A stretch of 64,000 nucleotides of DNA from Cryptomeria japonica (Eukaryota > Streptophyta > Pinopsida > Cupressales > Cupressaceae). Shown piece after piece: positions 23,532-35,083 of this stretch. A program made the translations under genes and the position numbers. The notes under the pieces were generated by a model, which saw only the letters and a program-made list of their open reading frames with translations, did not search any database and was not told the origin of the DNA. Within the stretch, counting starts at the first letter, position 1. Each line of letters starts with the position of its first letter. The stretch spans positions 378,371,892 through 378,435,891 of the forward strand of contig NC_081415.1 in assembly GCF_030272615.1 (NCBI RefSeq). The letters run 5' to 3'.

Positions 23532-24672
23532 TGTTACTACTTATCAGATTGCCATTAGTTTTATGTCAAAGTTATACTATATACTCTAGTCGGTTATCTA
23601 TTACTGAGATATTCAGACGGTATGCATAGTCTAGTCGGTTACAGAAGAAAGCAATCACAAAAAGCAGTATACACCGAGTTGTCTACCGAGTATCTTTACA
23701 TGTCTACCGAGTAGCAAAGATGACACATCGAGTTGATATACACCGAGTGAAATGTGTTACCAGATTCATTGAACCTGAACATGCATATGAAAATGTGTTA
23801 CAAGATCGAGGCACATCTAACTATTATCACATTGGAAATTGCACTTAAAGATTGTGTATGATTTTGAGGTCATCTAACCAATGAAATAATTTGCATAGTT
23901 ATTCATTCAATAAATCACATTTGTAAGATTGAAGCAATGAAAGGATCACCGTCATAAGGGATCTATTTATACAACATGAGTTAAGAGTTAAAAAGGTGTG
24001 TGCATGAGTGTAAGAAGACTATTACAGAGACACAGAGGTCACCGAGAAGGTTTTCAGAGAACAGTCAAAGAATAGAGTAAACAGAAGGGTTTACCGAGTT
24101 ACTATATGGGTTACCAAGGTATGCTATAAGCAAGGTAATCTTATTTTGAGCACATAGAATCTTCTATAACATTCCAGATGTAAAGTTGTAGATATTTGTA
24201 ATGATTTTATTGTAATATTGTGAAGCTGTAAGAGAAACCTTTAACAAGGCAAAAGACTCTAATCAATTCTATAAATTGTAAAGCCTCTAACTAGGTGTAG
24301 CATTTAGTTTAAGTGTTGTGAAATCCTTTAGCAAGGTAGATCTAACATATCTTGTTACTACTAACAGGGTAAGCTATCAGAAATAGCTAAACATGTAGCT
24401 CTAACCGAGCACTCTTTATTATTGCAGTAGTGAAGTTGTGGGTGCCATCCCCACCACAATTTTTCTCTCTAACCAAGAGTTTCTGCGTAACCAAAATATA
24501 TGTGTTATGGAGTGAATCATGTATGATTGTTATCTATTTGTTTTAGCTTTATATTATGTTATTGCACTATTCGGTTTATGCATAATAGTAAAGTTATTAT
24601 TGAAGAAAGGTTTTGGAGTACTGATTCACCCCTCCCCTCTCAGTACATTAGCTTTCCATATTGGGCGTAACA
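23532..24672 (+). repeat. 5' LTR of the non-autonomous element
   Basis: It begins TGTTACTACTTATCAG and ends GGGCGTAACA. TATTTATA at 23964-23971 is a likely promoter. A hand alignment to 29823-30963 gives about 57 substitutions and no gaps, roughly 5%. Most are transitions, many at CG, CA or TG pairs. Confidence 0.93.
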
Positions 24673-24674
24673 AT

Positions 24675-24686
24675 TGGTATTAGAGC
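24675..24686 (+). other. Primer binding site, initiator Met tRNA
   Basis: TGGTATTAGAGC is one transition from the standard TGGTATCAGAGC and starts two bases after the LTR end. Confidence 0.9.
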
Positions 24687-24734
24687 TTGAATCTTGGAAA
24701 AGGGTTTAACTACCTAAAGAGAAAGATCTTATTA

Positions 24735-26041
24735 ATGGAAGGATATAAACAATCTTAGAGGATTGTGTATCTGCAAGAAGAGCTGGATCATGCTAATCAA
24801 GTGATTATAGACATGCAAAGGCAAATGCAAAAATCTCTGAAAGTGAGAAGAAGATTATCTGATGATTTGCAGGACTCTCAAGAGTTAGTGGAACAAATTG
24901 AGACATCATCTAAGAACAGTATATCTGAAGAAACTGAAGAAATGATTGGAGTATTGAAAGAAAAGAACAAAGCACTGGCTGATCAACTGAAAGCAATGAA
25001 AAGAGAACATGAACATTTCAGCACACAGATGACTGAAAATTTTGATGCATTGAGGACAACTGAGGATAAAGCAAGAGATCTACAGAGAGAGAAACAACAA
25101 CTTGAAGTCTTAATATCTGATAAGAATGATGAAATCACAAGGTTAACTAGAATTCAACAAAACCTGTCAGATCAACTAGGTTATGCACATCATGAAGTAA
25201 TTCTGAAGAATGATGAGAATCAAGCATTGAAACTTGAAGTATCAAAGTTAACCGATGAACTTGAAATAGAGAAGAAATCTAAAGAAACACTAAAGAAGAG
25301 TTATGAAGCATCAAAAATGTTAGATGAGCAACTAAATACAAGACGACCCAACAAAGATGCATGACTCAGCTACAAAGGAAAAGACTCTAGTGAGAAAGGA
25401 ATTCATACTACTGAGAGAGGAGAATCATCAAAGCAAGCTGGAAACAAGAATAACATCAAAAGAAAGAAGCCTATTTGCAACTACTGTGGAAATCAAGGTC
25501 ACACTGCCAACATATGCCAAATCAGAAAAGGTAAGCAACCGAATGTCACTAAGTCCAATGGTTATTGTTACAATTGCAATAAATATGGTCACACATCTAA
25601 TCAATGTAGGACAAAGTCTGTTAAAAATTATTAGAAGGCAAAATTCAAAGGGTTTTATAAAAACTGCAATATATATGGACATAGTACTGAGAAGTGCTGG
25701 CTTAAGCAAAAGAACTATATGTGGTATGCACACTGAGAAAATGCTAGAGGTTACCAAACTCACACAGATCCTTACCAATAGTATTCTGCAGTACCATGAG
25801 ATTACAATACAAGGATATGGTGTGAATGTTGTGGAAGATATGGACATATAAGTGCCAACTGTTTTATAAGGTTTGGGATGTACAACCGAAGATCATGGAG
25901 AAATCCTGGTATGGTGTGTTTTCATTGTCATAAAGTTGGACACTTAGCTGGAGATTGCAGAGATCAACCTAGAAAAGACACTGAAGAAATAAAAGAAAAA
26001 TTAAAAATGATTTGGAAAAAAGAAAGAAATTGTGTCAAATG
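24735..26041 (+). pseudogene. Coiled-coil protein with five zinc knuckles, Gag-like
   Basis: The frame from ATG at 24735 (MEGYKQS, then a stop) through 24765-25364 encodes about 200 residues of charged heptad sequence, probably one long coiled coil. After a TGA (25362-25364) the same frame encodes five CCHC-type knuckles: CNYCGNQGHTANIC (25476-25517), CYNCNKYGHTSNQC (25566-25607), a third with its first Cys changed to Tyr (25656-25697), CECCGRYGHISANC (25821-25862) and CFHCHKVGHLAGDC (25917-25958). Copia and Gypsy Gags normally have one or two. Such knuckles bind RNA. The usual capsid-type N-terminus is absent, so the coil may replace it. Several stops follow the third knuckle. Confidence 0.75.
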
Positions 26042-26642
26042 AAGAAAGCACCTTACCTATCGAGTTAGGTGCACCTATTCCAAATTAATTGATAAAAGTA
26101 TGAAGGGACTGCATTCTCTGAAGGTTAAAATCTTAACAGTTCCTATTCTATTATGTACTTAATTCAAAATCTATATAATTAAGATGTATTAGTAAGTTTG
26201 AAATTCTATCAAAGTCTTTTGAAGCACTTTATAGGAAGTCTGTCAAGTCGGTGAATACAAGAAACCTGTCTAGTCGGTGAATGAAGGAAGTTTGGTTACT
26301 TGGTCAAAACGGAAAAAGGAGAGTAAATTAGTTAAAGAGGAACCGAGTGCATTTAATGTTTTTGACCTAACTCGCACGGAGCCCAATAAGATATTTTGTG
26401 TACTTAAAAGCATTTTCGTGGTCATTTTCACTTACCAAGTTTTTGAGAAAGTAGAGCAAGTGAATCTAAGGTGATCAAACCTCCTACAAAGGAAATTCAA
26501 GGTATTTACATCAATCTCAACACATCGTTAAGCTGGTTTATCGATCTTATCTAGTTGCAATTATCTATTAAGCATAAAGTGTCAGTTGTTTGAAATCCTG
26601 AAACCCTAAGGATCTTTTGTTAGCTTTTATCTGAAATCTCCA
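26042..26642 (+). other. Spacer between the two frames of the non-autonomous element
   Basis: No motif is seen. A short frame (26277-26474) contains CTCGCACGG- and ACCGAG-type words also common in the LTRs. The stretch may be an untranslated leader for the second frame. Confidence 0.4.
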
Positions 26643-29504
26643 ATGGCGCCCAAGATCCAAGATCTCATAGTTGTCTAGAATGTAGAAAAGCCCTCACTAA
26701 AATACTCTTTGACTCCCAAAGTCACTTCTGAACCGGATGACAAAACCACCTTTTCACTCATCCCGGATAGAGTGTTACTAGTTGAGGATGTGAGATTCTT
26801 CACCAAATGTCATGTTGAAGAACTCGGTCATGTTGAAATCAAAGACACCTATGATGAGCTATATACCAATGGTAAATTGAACAACAAGTATGAACACATC
26901 AAAATCAAAGAATTAACTGAAGCCCTAACCTATCCCCGTGTGTTCAAACCCCAGTGGGTCAAGTTTGTTCTGAGTAGAGTTCGTGATGATTTCATGTGGC
27001 TAGAAGAGCAACCATTTAAGATTACTAAGAAAATCATTCATCTGATTACTGGTTACCCTATCTATGATCATGCCTGAGCCCAGAAGATGATATCATAGAA
27101 GGAATTGATTAGTTTAACTAGAGTAGAATCTAATTGCAGAGGATTGAAACTAAACAATGTCACAAATGAAGAATTAAAATTTGCCATTAGAGTAATGGGT
27201 TACTGTTTCTTCCAATTGGCAAGGGAAAATAGTGTTCCCTGTGCAGCAGCAAACCTAGCCTACAAAATTGTGAAAAAGGGAATGAAAATTGACCTATGTG
27301 AGGTATTGCTGAAGAACCTATTTGAAAATCTAAACACCATCAGGAAGCTGAAGAAGAACAACTCGGCTAATACTCTAAAGTTTGGATCATTACTGGTATG
27401 CATATTTTTCTACTTTGAAAAATTCTTTCCATCAGTCGGTAAAGTTGTTTGGGAACTACACCAACCAATCACCCATAAGATAAATGACTTCATCAAGAAG
27501 TTAGGTGATAATTTCAATGATATTATGGATGATTACTTTAGTAAATTTCAAGAGAAAATGCATAACAGATATAGGATTCCACCCCAGCTAGTAGAGAAAT
27601 ACAAAAATGATATATGTTTTGAAGTTGACACCAATTACTGTTATGTGAATGTTGTGGAACCAAGGACTCAATCTTTGTCACCAATGGGTTATGAGATTGA
27701 TTTTGACATCACAAAAAAACAAATTGATGCATTTCTTACATTGCCTAGACATGCTACCGAGATGAGGTATGGTACCTATGAGGAAGTAAAGGAAAAGGTA
27801 AAGATGAACATTGTAGTACCCAAAGCTACAAGAAAGGAAAAAAAAATGATAAAGGCATTGTCAGAGAAATTCGGAGAAGACTCTTCCTCTACACCTATCA
27901 AAGGCACCATTGCCATTAGTGAAGAGGAATCTGAAGCCCAAGAGGCAACTATAACACTAAGCACCAAATTGCCTAAGGGAAAAGTATTGAAGAGAAAGAA
28001 ACAGGACACATCAAAGGCCTCACCAACTCCACCTCCAGTAAAGCGACCTAACACAAGAGCATCTGCAGCCTCACCGAGTAAGAAAATAAAAAGTGTTACT
28101 TCTCCCAAGGTAACAAAGACATACAAGAAATCTACTCAGAGACTCATTTTGGCAAAAGAGTCTAGTGATACCAAATCAAAGGATGCAAGCAAATTCCAGA
28201 TTGTCAAGAGCAAGAAGGTAAATATACATAGTGTTGAAAACTTCTATGCTAATCTAAAAGAATATGGTGGATTTGGAGGATTTAGATATGTCAAGTATGA
28301 AACTAGGAACAATGATGAAAAGAGACAAATTGAAGAAGCTGTCATTTGCACACTTCTAAAGTTCTGGTTAGCTCCATTGGAACTAGCTAAGTCACTTCCA
28401 AATGAACTGTATTTGCATATTGATAATAGGTGGAAGTATGTGATGGACTTAGAGAAATAGATCAGAGAGAGAAGTCTGGTTCATTTATTTCCTGACATGT
28501 TAGTAGCTGAAATAAAGGAACATCTGACAACCTACAACTCAAAGTTTCTTGTCAAATAGAGAGCCTTAAAACTGATGAATGGGCTATATATTGAAGTGGA
28601 AAATGAGACAAAAGCAAAGTGGCAGGAAATCTTCAAAATCAAGGATGCCGGTGAGCAAGCTACAGTTGAAATCATTGATGTCATCGAGCATGATCCTGAT
28701 GTCACCAAGCAAGGTCTTGATGCTACCGAACAAGACCTTGGTGAGACCATTCAAATAGATGAAGATGTCATGGATTCAGAGGCACTGGAACAGGAAATGA
28801 TAGAAGGCACTGCATATGCAAAACTTGTATCTAGTGAATCAGTCTTGGAACAAGTTCAACCTTATCCACCGGTCAAGCAACCTATCTCAACCGAAACTCC
28901 TCAGGATATAGATCAAGGCACTAAAGGTCACAAGTCTACAGTAGGAGAAGGTACTACTCAAGAACATACATCTCAAGCACCTTCTAACACTAAGATTGTT
29001 GCAATTGAGACACCAAGTACCGAGACACCAAAGGACTCTACAAAGGCTAAAGGAACTGATCAAAGTGTTGCCTCTATCGAGTAACCTACCGAGGGTCATC
29101 AAGCCTCATAAGCCCTTGTCTTAGTTCCATCGGTGAAAGGTAAAGAAAAGAAGATGAAAAAGCATAGTTTTAAAGTTGATTTGTCAAAACCAATAGTGTT
29201 GCCCAATGTAGACATATCAAAATTAAAAAGGCAAGCACTCATTGATTTCGGTGAATTGTGCAAAGCAAAGGCCAAACAAGAAAAACAAATGGCCATTCAA
29301 AAGAAAAATAAAGTACTTCAGAAGGTAAAAGCACTCCTAATAGATATGCTACCTGAAGCTATAGTATCAACTGATGCAGCCATCCACATTCAACTGGATG
29401 AACTCCTCAGAAAGATAGAGACATCTAGAGTAGATGCATCGGAGTATTTGAGCAAGCTAAAAGACAAAGAGCTCACTGCAAAAATGATAGAAGAGGTACA
29501 GTAA
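26643..29504 (+). pseudogene. Unrecognised protein of about 950 codons, seven premature stops, no frameshift
   Basis: From ATG (26643; MAPKIQDLIVV) to TAA (29502-29504) a single frame continues, broken only by seven stops (near 26676, then 27075, 27093, 28458, 28557, 29082 and 29109) that can each come from CAG, CAA or CGA by one C-to-T change. Roughly residues 1-390 look globular (WVKFVLSRVRDDFMWLEEQ, ITGYPIYDHA, MGYCFFQLARENSVPCAAA). Residues about 390-510 are Lys/Ser/Pro-rich with nuclear-signal-like KGKVLKRKKQ and SPSKKIKS. A conserved-looking block follows (VENFYANLKEYGGFGGFRYV). Then comes an acidic, Thr/Gln-rich segment and a Lys-rich helical C-terminus. The N-terminal part faintly recalls plant retroelement proteins annotated as putative plant transposon protein; I am not sure. 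Function unknown. Confidence 0.7.
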
Positions 29505-29822
29505 GCAAATATGATACAGTCTTGGGGGAGTAATACAGAGTGATACAGTATTGAGAGAATGGTATAGTATTTAGAGTATAGTATACAGGGGGAGTACACT
29601 GAGTAGTAAACAAAACACTAAGAAAAGGACACAGAACAGATCACCGAGCATGCAAAATTAGACTTTTGTATAGTATATCTATAAGGGAAGTATATCTGAT
29701 ATATTATTGACTATTTGTATATACTGTCAGTATAGTAAAATTTTGCAAGTATATAGATTTTTGAGTTATAACTTTGAAAGTAGTTTTTGTCAAACATCTC
29801 AACTAATGTCAAGAGGGGAGAT
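29505..29822 (+). other. 3' non-coding region with purine-rich tracts
   Basis: Three purine-rich tracts occur, CTTGGGGGAG (29521-29530), ACAGGGGGAG near 29585 and CAAGAGGGGAGA ending at the 3' LTR. The last is the polypurine tract by position. Bases 29509-29534 reappear inverted at 35878-35903. Confidence 0.75.
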
Positions 29823-30963
29823 TGTTACTACTTATCAGATTGCCATTAGTTTTATGTCAAATTTATACTATATACTCTAGTCGGTCATCTATTACCAAGA
29901 TATTCAGTCGGTATGCACAGTCTAGTCGGTTACAAAAGAAAGCAATCACAAAACGCAGTATACACCAAGCTGTCTATCGAGTATCTTTACATGTCTACCG
30001 AGCAGCAAAGATGACACACCGAGTTGATATACACTGAGCGAAACGTGTTACCAGATTCATTGAACCTGGACATGCATATGAAAACGTGTTACAAGATCGA
30101 GGCACATCTAACTGTTATCACATTGGAAATTGCACTTAAAGATTGTGTATGATTTTGACGTCATCTAACCAATGAAATAATTTGCATAGTTATTCATTCA
30201 ATAAATCATGTTTGTAAGATCAAAGCAATGAAAGGATCACCATCACAAGAGATCTATTTATACAGCATGAGTTAAGAGTTAAAAAGGTGTGTGCATGAGT
30301 GTAAGAAGACTATTATAGAGACACAGAGGTCACTGAGAAGGTTTTCAAAGAACAGTCAAAGAACAGAGTAAATAGAAGGGTTTACCGAGCTACTATATGG
30401 GTTACCGAGGTATGCTATAAGCAAGGTAATCTTATTTTGAGCACATAGAATCTGCTATAACATTCCAGATGTAAAGTTGTAGATATTTGTAATGATTTTA
30501 TTGTAATATTGTGAAGCAGTAAGAGAAACCTTTAACAGGGTAAAAGACTCTAATCAAGTCTATAAATTGTAAAGCCTCTAACCAGGTGCAACATTTAGTT
30601 TAAGTGTTGTGAAATCCTTTAGCAAGGTAGATCTAATAGATCTTGTTACTCCTAATAGGGTAAGCTATCAGAAATAGCTAAACATGTAGCTCTAATTGAG
30701 CACTCTTTATTATTGCAGTAGTGAAGTTGTGGGTGCCATCCCCACCACAATTTTTCTCTCCAACCAAAAGTTTCTACGTAAACAAAATATATGTGTTATG
30801 GAGTGAATCATGTATGATTGTTATCTATTTTTTTTAGCTTTATATTATGTTATTGCACTATTCGGTTTATGCATAACAGTAAAGTTATTATTGAAGAAAG
30901 GTTTTGGAGTACTGATTCACCCCTCCCCTCTTAGTACATTAGCTTTCCATATTGGGCCTAACA
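29823..30963 (+). repeat. 3' LTR of the non-autonomous element
   Basis: It is the same length as the 5' LTR and collinear with it. It ends GGGCCTAACA, and the duplication ACTAA follows. Confidence 0.93.
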
Positions 30964-30968
30964 ACTAA

Positions 30969-31860
30969 GAGATCAAAAGAATGAAATATATTTTCTATCA
31001 GGGAAAAACAAATAAGAGCAACTTGAAATTGTAATGGAAGAAGCAGATATAGTAGTTGATGTAGTTCACACGTATGCAGAACAAAAATTAGGAACTAGTC
31101 TACTTGAATCAGAATTACATTCGGCTGACATGGACTTAATCGAGGATGATTAGGAATTTCTTATGTGAGGTCATTCTGACAAGAGTATCGTTCTAGACAT
31201 GGAAATACCTATTGAAAATTATGACATCTCTATCATGACCCCGAATATCTTGGACATAATCCAACATGAGGATCCTTTATCCTTGATTCATCCAGAACCT
31301 ATGGACTGGGAAAATGAAGGACATACCACCATTGATATCTTTCTAAATTACCATGCCATATCTGTATATCTTAATGAAATCAACCCCACAACAAATTTCA
31401 CTAGGGATTCTGCTAACGTATCTTCAAGCCAAATGGGTGTCAAATCTCCTAGTTGCAAAAGTGAAAATAAAGAAAACAATATCAGGTCTAATGCTAAAAA
31501 CTATTTCTTGGCAACATTAGATCGGGAAAAAGTAAAAATAAAGGACGCATCTAATGGTGAAAACCTCCTTGAGGTGTCAAAGGATGGGAGATTTGACACC
31601 TTACCTGAATTCTATCAAGAAAGGTCATCTATCATGATAGCACCAACAGAGGCAGTTACTATTGGCACAACTGATCTATATCCAGCAACTTCTCTATCAG
31701 AACCAACAAGGCAAAAATATTTGGAACCCTTCAAAAGATGGCAAATCAATTTTACCTGGTCATTTTTCAGACATTCTAGGGTTCTATCCATATCTTACAA
31801 TACATCACCCAAATATCAGTCTAGGAGCAAGCATAAAAAATGAAACACAACATGAATCAA
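30969..31860 (+). pseudogene. Tat region between protease and reverse transcriptase, then a deletion
   Basis: The 31199-31843 frame (214 codons) includes LEVSKDGRFDTLP, APTEAVTIGTTDLYPATSL and ends near WQINFTWSF, which resembles the acidic linker and the FAWSY-like motif that precede reverse transcriptase in Tat elements. No palm, YxDD or primer-grip motif follows; within about 100 bases the sequence is already RNase H (AGILFITPQG). I conclude that reverse transcriptase was deleted here. A frame change occurs at the join. Confidence 0.7.
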
Positions 31861-32290
31861 GAGCAGGTATTCTATTCATCACACCACAAGGTCATACAAT
31901 CCCAAAAGCATACAAATTAAGCTTTCCATGAACCAATAACACAATAGAATATGAAGCTTTGGTTACAGGTATCAAAATGGCTATAGAATGGAATAGTACA
32001 CAACTTCAAGCCTTTGGAGACTCTCAGCTTGTCATTAATCAAATCAATGATGACTATTAAACAAAGGACGAAAAGTTAATGCCTTATAAAAATATGGTTA
32101 ATGATATCAAGAAATACTTTACTAAAATAAATTTTGAGAAAATTCTAAGGAATGATAATAAAGAAGCAGATGCCATGGCTACACTTGCTTCTCTACTTCA
32201 AACATAGGAAAATCAACAGTGTTATGAATTCCTGGTGGAAGAGTTGTTTTACCCTGCCTATAATTGTCGTGATTCCCAAACTATCTGTTA
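31861..32290 (+). pseudogene. Tat RNase H, truncated and broken
   Basis: Collinear pieces read AGILFITPQGHTIPKAYKL, then EYEALVTGIKMAIEWN with its catalytic Glu, LQAFGDSQLVINQINDDY with its catalytic Asp, and RNDNKEADAMATLASL with the last Asp. This is the extra, plant-type RNase H of the Tat lineage. The first strand with the opening Asp is not recognisable. Stops lie after KLSFP, DDY and LLQT. It would remove RNA during cDNA synthesis. Confidence 0.8.
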
Positions 32291-33570
32291 ACTTGTGGGG
32301 CATGATTCATCCTGCTATGGCCAAAATTACACATACCTAAAAGATAACACCTTACCTCCAGACTTATTGAAAAACCAAAAGAGAAACTTTATTCGCCAAT
32401 CCTCCCATTTTACTCTTGTCACAGATACCCTATTTAAACGAGGTCTAGACAAGACTCTTTTAAGATGTCTCAAACAAGAAGAATCTGAGAAGGCCTTAAA
32501 TGAAGTCCATAATGACATTTGTGGCAATCATTCAAGTGGTCTTACCCTTTTGAAAAAAATCATATGCTTGGGCTATTATTGGCCGACCATGGAACGGGAT
32601 TCTTTTCAGATAGCTAGAACATGCAAACAATGTTAGATCCATTGGAATTTGATTCATGCACCAGCACAAGAACTTCATGCTTTGGCAACATCTTGGCCTT
32701 TTTGTCAATGGGGTCTTGATCTAATAGGAAAGATAAATCCTTCTTCATCTAATGGTCACAAATTCATCCTTGTAGCTACAAAATATTTCACATAATGGAT
32801 TGAGGTAGTACCTCTCATAAATATCACAAGAAAACAAATTGTTGCATTTATATTGAACTATATCATCTGTCACTACAGAATAACAATGACCATTATCACT
32901 GATAATGGGTGACCATTCAATAATTAGGATGTACAAGAGCTATGTGGTAAATTCAAGATTCAACACAGATTCTCCACACCCTACTATCCGCAAGGGAACG
33001 GGCAAGCAAAAGCAACAAACAAAACTATTCTGAAAATCCTCAAAAAGATAGTGAATGATGCTGGAAGACATTGGCATATCCAATTAAACCTTTCTCTATG
33101 GGCCTACCATACTAGTATCCGCACACCAACAGGTACCACACCTTTCTCTCTTGCATATGGATCAGAAGCAATATTGCCAATCGAAGTAGAGATACCCTCT
33201 CTACAAGTATCATTAAAAGGTCTCATCCCAGATGAAGAACAACGAGTATCAAGATTACAAGAGTTAGAACTGATCCATGAATGAAGACAAAATGCCTTTA
33301 ATCATTTAAAGGTATATTAGAAAAGAATGTGCCGGAGCTATAATCACAGGGTCAAACCACAAATTTTTCAAGTAGGAGAACTAGTACTAAAAGAAAATCC
33401 ATGCAACCAGGTAGATTGAGAAAAGAAAGGAAAGTTTGAACCAAACTGGTTAGGTCCATTTGTGATCACAACGGTATTTGGATCAGAAGCATATCAACTA
33501 TCAACACAGGATGGAGATCAGCTCGAGGAACCCATCAATATCATGCATCTGAAAAAGTTCTATGTCTGAA
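32291..33570 (+). pseudogene. Tat integrase, catalytic Glu lost
   Basis: The zinc-binding domain is seen at 32295-32636 (LNEVHNDICGNHSSGLTLL to ARTCKQC). The catalytic core follows: WGLDLIGKINPSSSNGH with the first Asp, TIITDNG with the second, and STPYYPQGNGQAKATNK, where the family has Glu in QAEATNK; GAA to AAA explains the Lys. The 33051-33284 frame then reads WAYHTSIRTPTGTTPFSLAY and GSEAILPIEVEIPSL. The C-terminus ends INIMHLKKFYV before TGA. No chromodomain is present, as expected for Tat. Five or more stops interrupt the region. Confidence 0.88.
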
Positions 33571-35083
33571 AAAGCAGAAAAAAATCCAAAAATAGTGAAA
33601 AAGCAAAGAAAAAAAAAATCAAATATGAGAAAAAGTGCAATAAAAACAGATGGTGAAAACCTGGAAAACAGGCGCTATCTATCGGCTAGTTCTTCCATCT
33701 ATTAGTTCATGCATCTTTCTGCTTGCATTCATTTTTCATCAACGTTGTTCACATGAATAATAAAGCTTTTGTACATACATAGGCATCACAACTGCTCTCT
33801 CACCATGGTTTGGATCATTGGGTATATCATAATGAATTTGTTTCTAGTCTTGGGGCAAAATCCTACACTTAGCTAGGGGCAAATTTTTTTTATCAATTCT
33901 GAGCTTAATCAAACAAGTAGAACAAATGGTTAGACAACTCTTATCAAGTGAAAACTATGATACATCCAACATTGAACACGAGATCAAATTATCAACCATC
34001 AACCTATCACAAAGTCAGTCTAAACACATGGATGATATCTTTTGGATAATGATTTTAAGATGATTGTTCAACTTTTATTTGCTATATTGATTTTTTCTAT
34101 CATGATTTCTGAGTGACTCCAAGATATCTTTGACTAGAGGAACAAGGAAGGAACATGATATTTTTCTTGTCTGCTGTCTAGAAATTGATCACTAATATGT
34201 GCAAATTTGTCTCGGGACATGATCATCGGAGTATCATTGAAGACATTTCTGATTTGCGTATTGAAATGATTAATACTACCTGTTTTACGCAATCAACACT
34301 CAGGTCATCATGGTTCAATTATACCTCGATGCTTGTGTTAACTTGCCATATCAAAAACTAGGAAAGTAGTGCTCAAGTCATCATGGTTTAATTATACCAT
34401 CGATGTTTGCACTCACTTCCCACATTTAAAAATCTCAATGATGACAAAAACACAACAATCTAGTGACTAGTCCGCTCGTAGCATTGCATTTTATTTTGCA
34501 TTTAGCTTTCATTTCATTCTTGCATGGGATCCCGCATACTCCTTTTATCCAAGGTTAAATCTATCACAGGAATCATCAAGGTATCATCACAAGTGTATAC
34601 ATAATTAGACTAATGACTCATATCTCTCCAGATATTGTCGACCCAGAAAATCTTATGCTACCCTCTCACCAGAACCAACATCAGCATATCCGAATCTTTC
34701 TGCAACTTGATATCAATAAATTGTCAGTTCTTTATCTAATCAATCTTATCAATCACATCTAAATCGATTCTCTCATGTCTTATACAGGATGTATCTTTCC
34801 TGAAACCAGACGTTTTGATCATGTCTTATACAGGATATATCATTCCTGAAACCAGGTGCTTCTGATCATCTTTGTCTTATATAGGAGGTATCTTTCCTAA
34901 AACCAGACTAAATCTAGATCTTATCAAACTAATCGAACCTATGGAAATTTATCAAACTCTATCAATCATCATGATCAAAGAACTCGCACTTTCATCAACC
35001 ACAGTTGCAAACATCAAATCATAATCTAATCGGGATATCAATTTCCTAAAAATTAAAAAAAAATAAAAATCCAAAAACTCCAA
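33571..35083 (+). other. Long 3' non-coding part of the Tat element
   Basis: It has an A-rich run after the integrase stop, two tracts resembling polypurine tracts (CTTGGGGCAAAATCC near 33850 and AGGGGCAAATT near 33876) and then about 1.2 kb of non-coding sequence. A pair of related segments occurs at about 34290-34350 and 34375-34440 (CAAGTCATCATGGTT). No gene. Confidence 0.6.
34777..34909 (+). repeat. Minisatellite, three units, 46-51 bp period
   Basis: Units start GTCTTATACAGGAT at 34777, 34823 and (as GTCTTATATAGGAG) 34874, each followed by a TTTCCTGAAACCAG-like end. They are the reverse-complement counterpart of the units at 12838-12975 in the minus-strand element, so they lie in the same place relative to transcription. 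Confidence 0.85.

Larger units (their letters stand above)
23527..30968 (+). mobile_element. Non-autonomous LTR element with 950-codon frame, Copia-related LTRs
   Basis: Two LTRs of exactly 1141 bp (23532-24672, 29823-30963) and a perfect duplication ACTAA (23527-23531, 30964-30968) define the element. An initiator-Met primer site and a polypurine tract are in place. The 5.15-kb interior encodes a coiled-coil and zinc-knuckle protein and a long unrecognised protein; there is no protease, integrase, reverse transcriptase or RNase H. The LTRs share ordered blocks with the Copia LTRs at 37457 and 43610 (AAATCCTTTARCAAGGT, TGATTCACCCC, many ACCGAG), so Copia enzymes probably served it in trans; that last step is inference. 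It is inserted in the Tat element. Confidence 0.9.

Noticed and set aside
25428-25847. Minus-strand hydrophobic frame of 139 codons
   Set aside because: It is the antisense of the zinc-knuckle region; its hydrophobicity comes from the complement of Lys/Asn-rich codons.
31199-31843. A novel 214-codon gene
   Set aside because: Its content and position match the linker before reverse transcriptase in Tat elements, and the frame ends across a deletion join.
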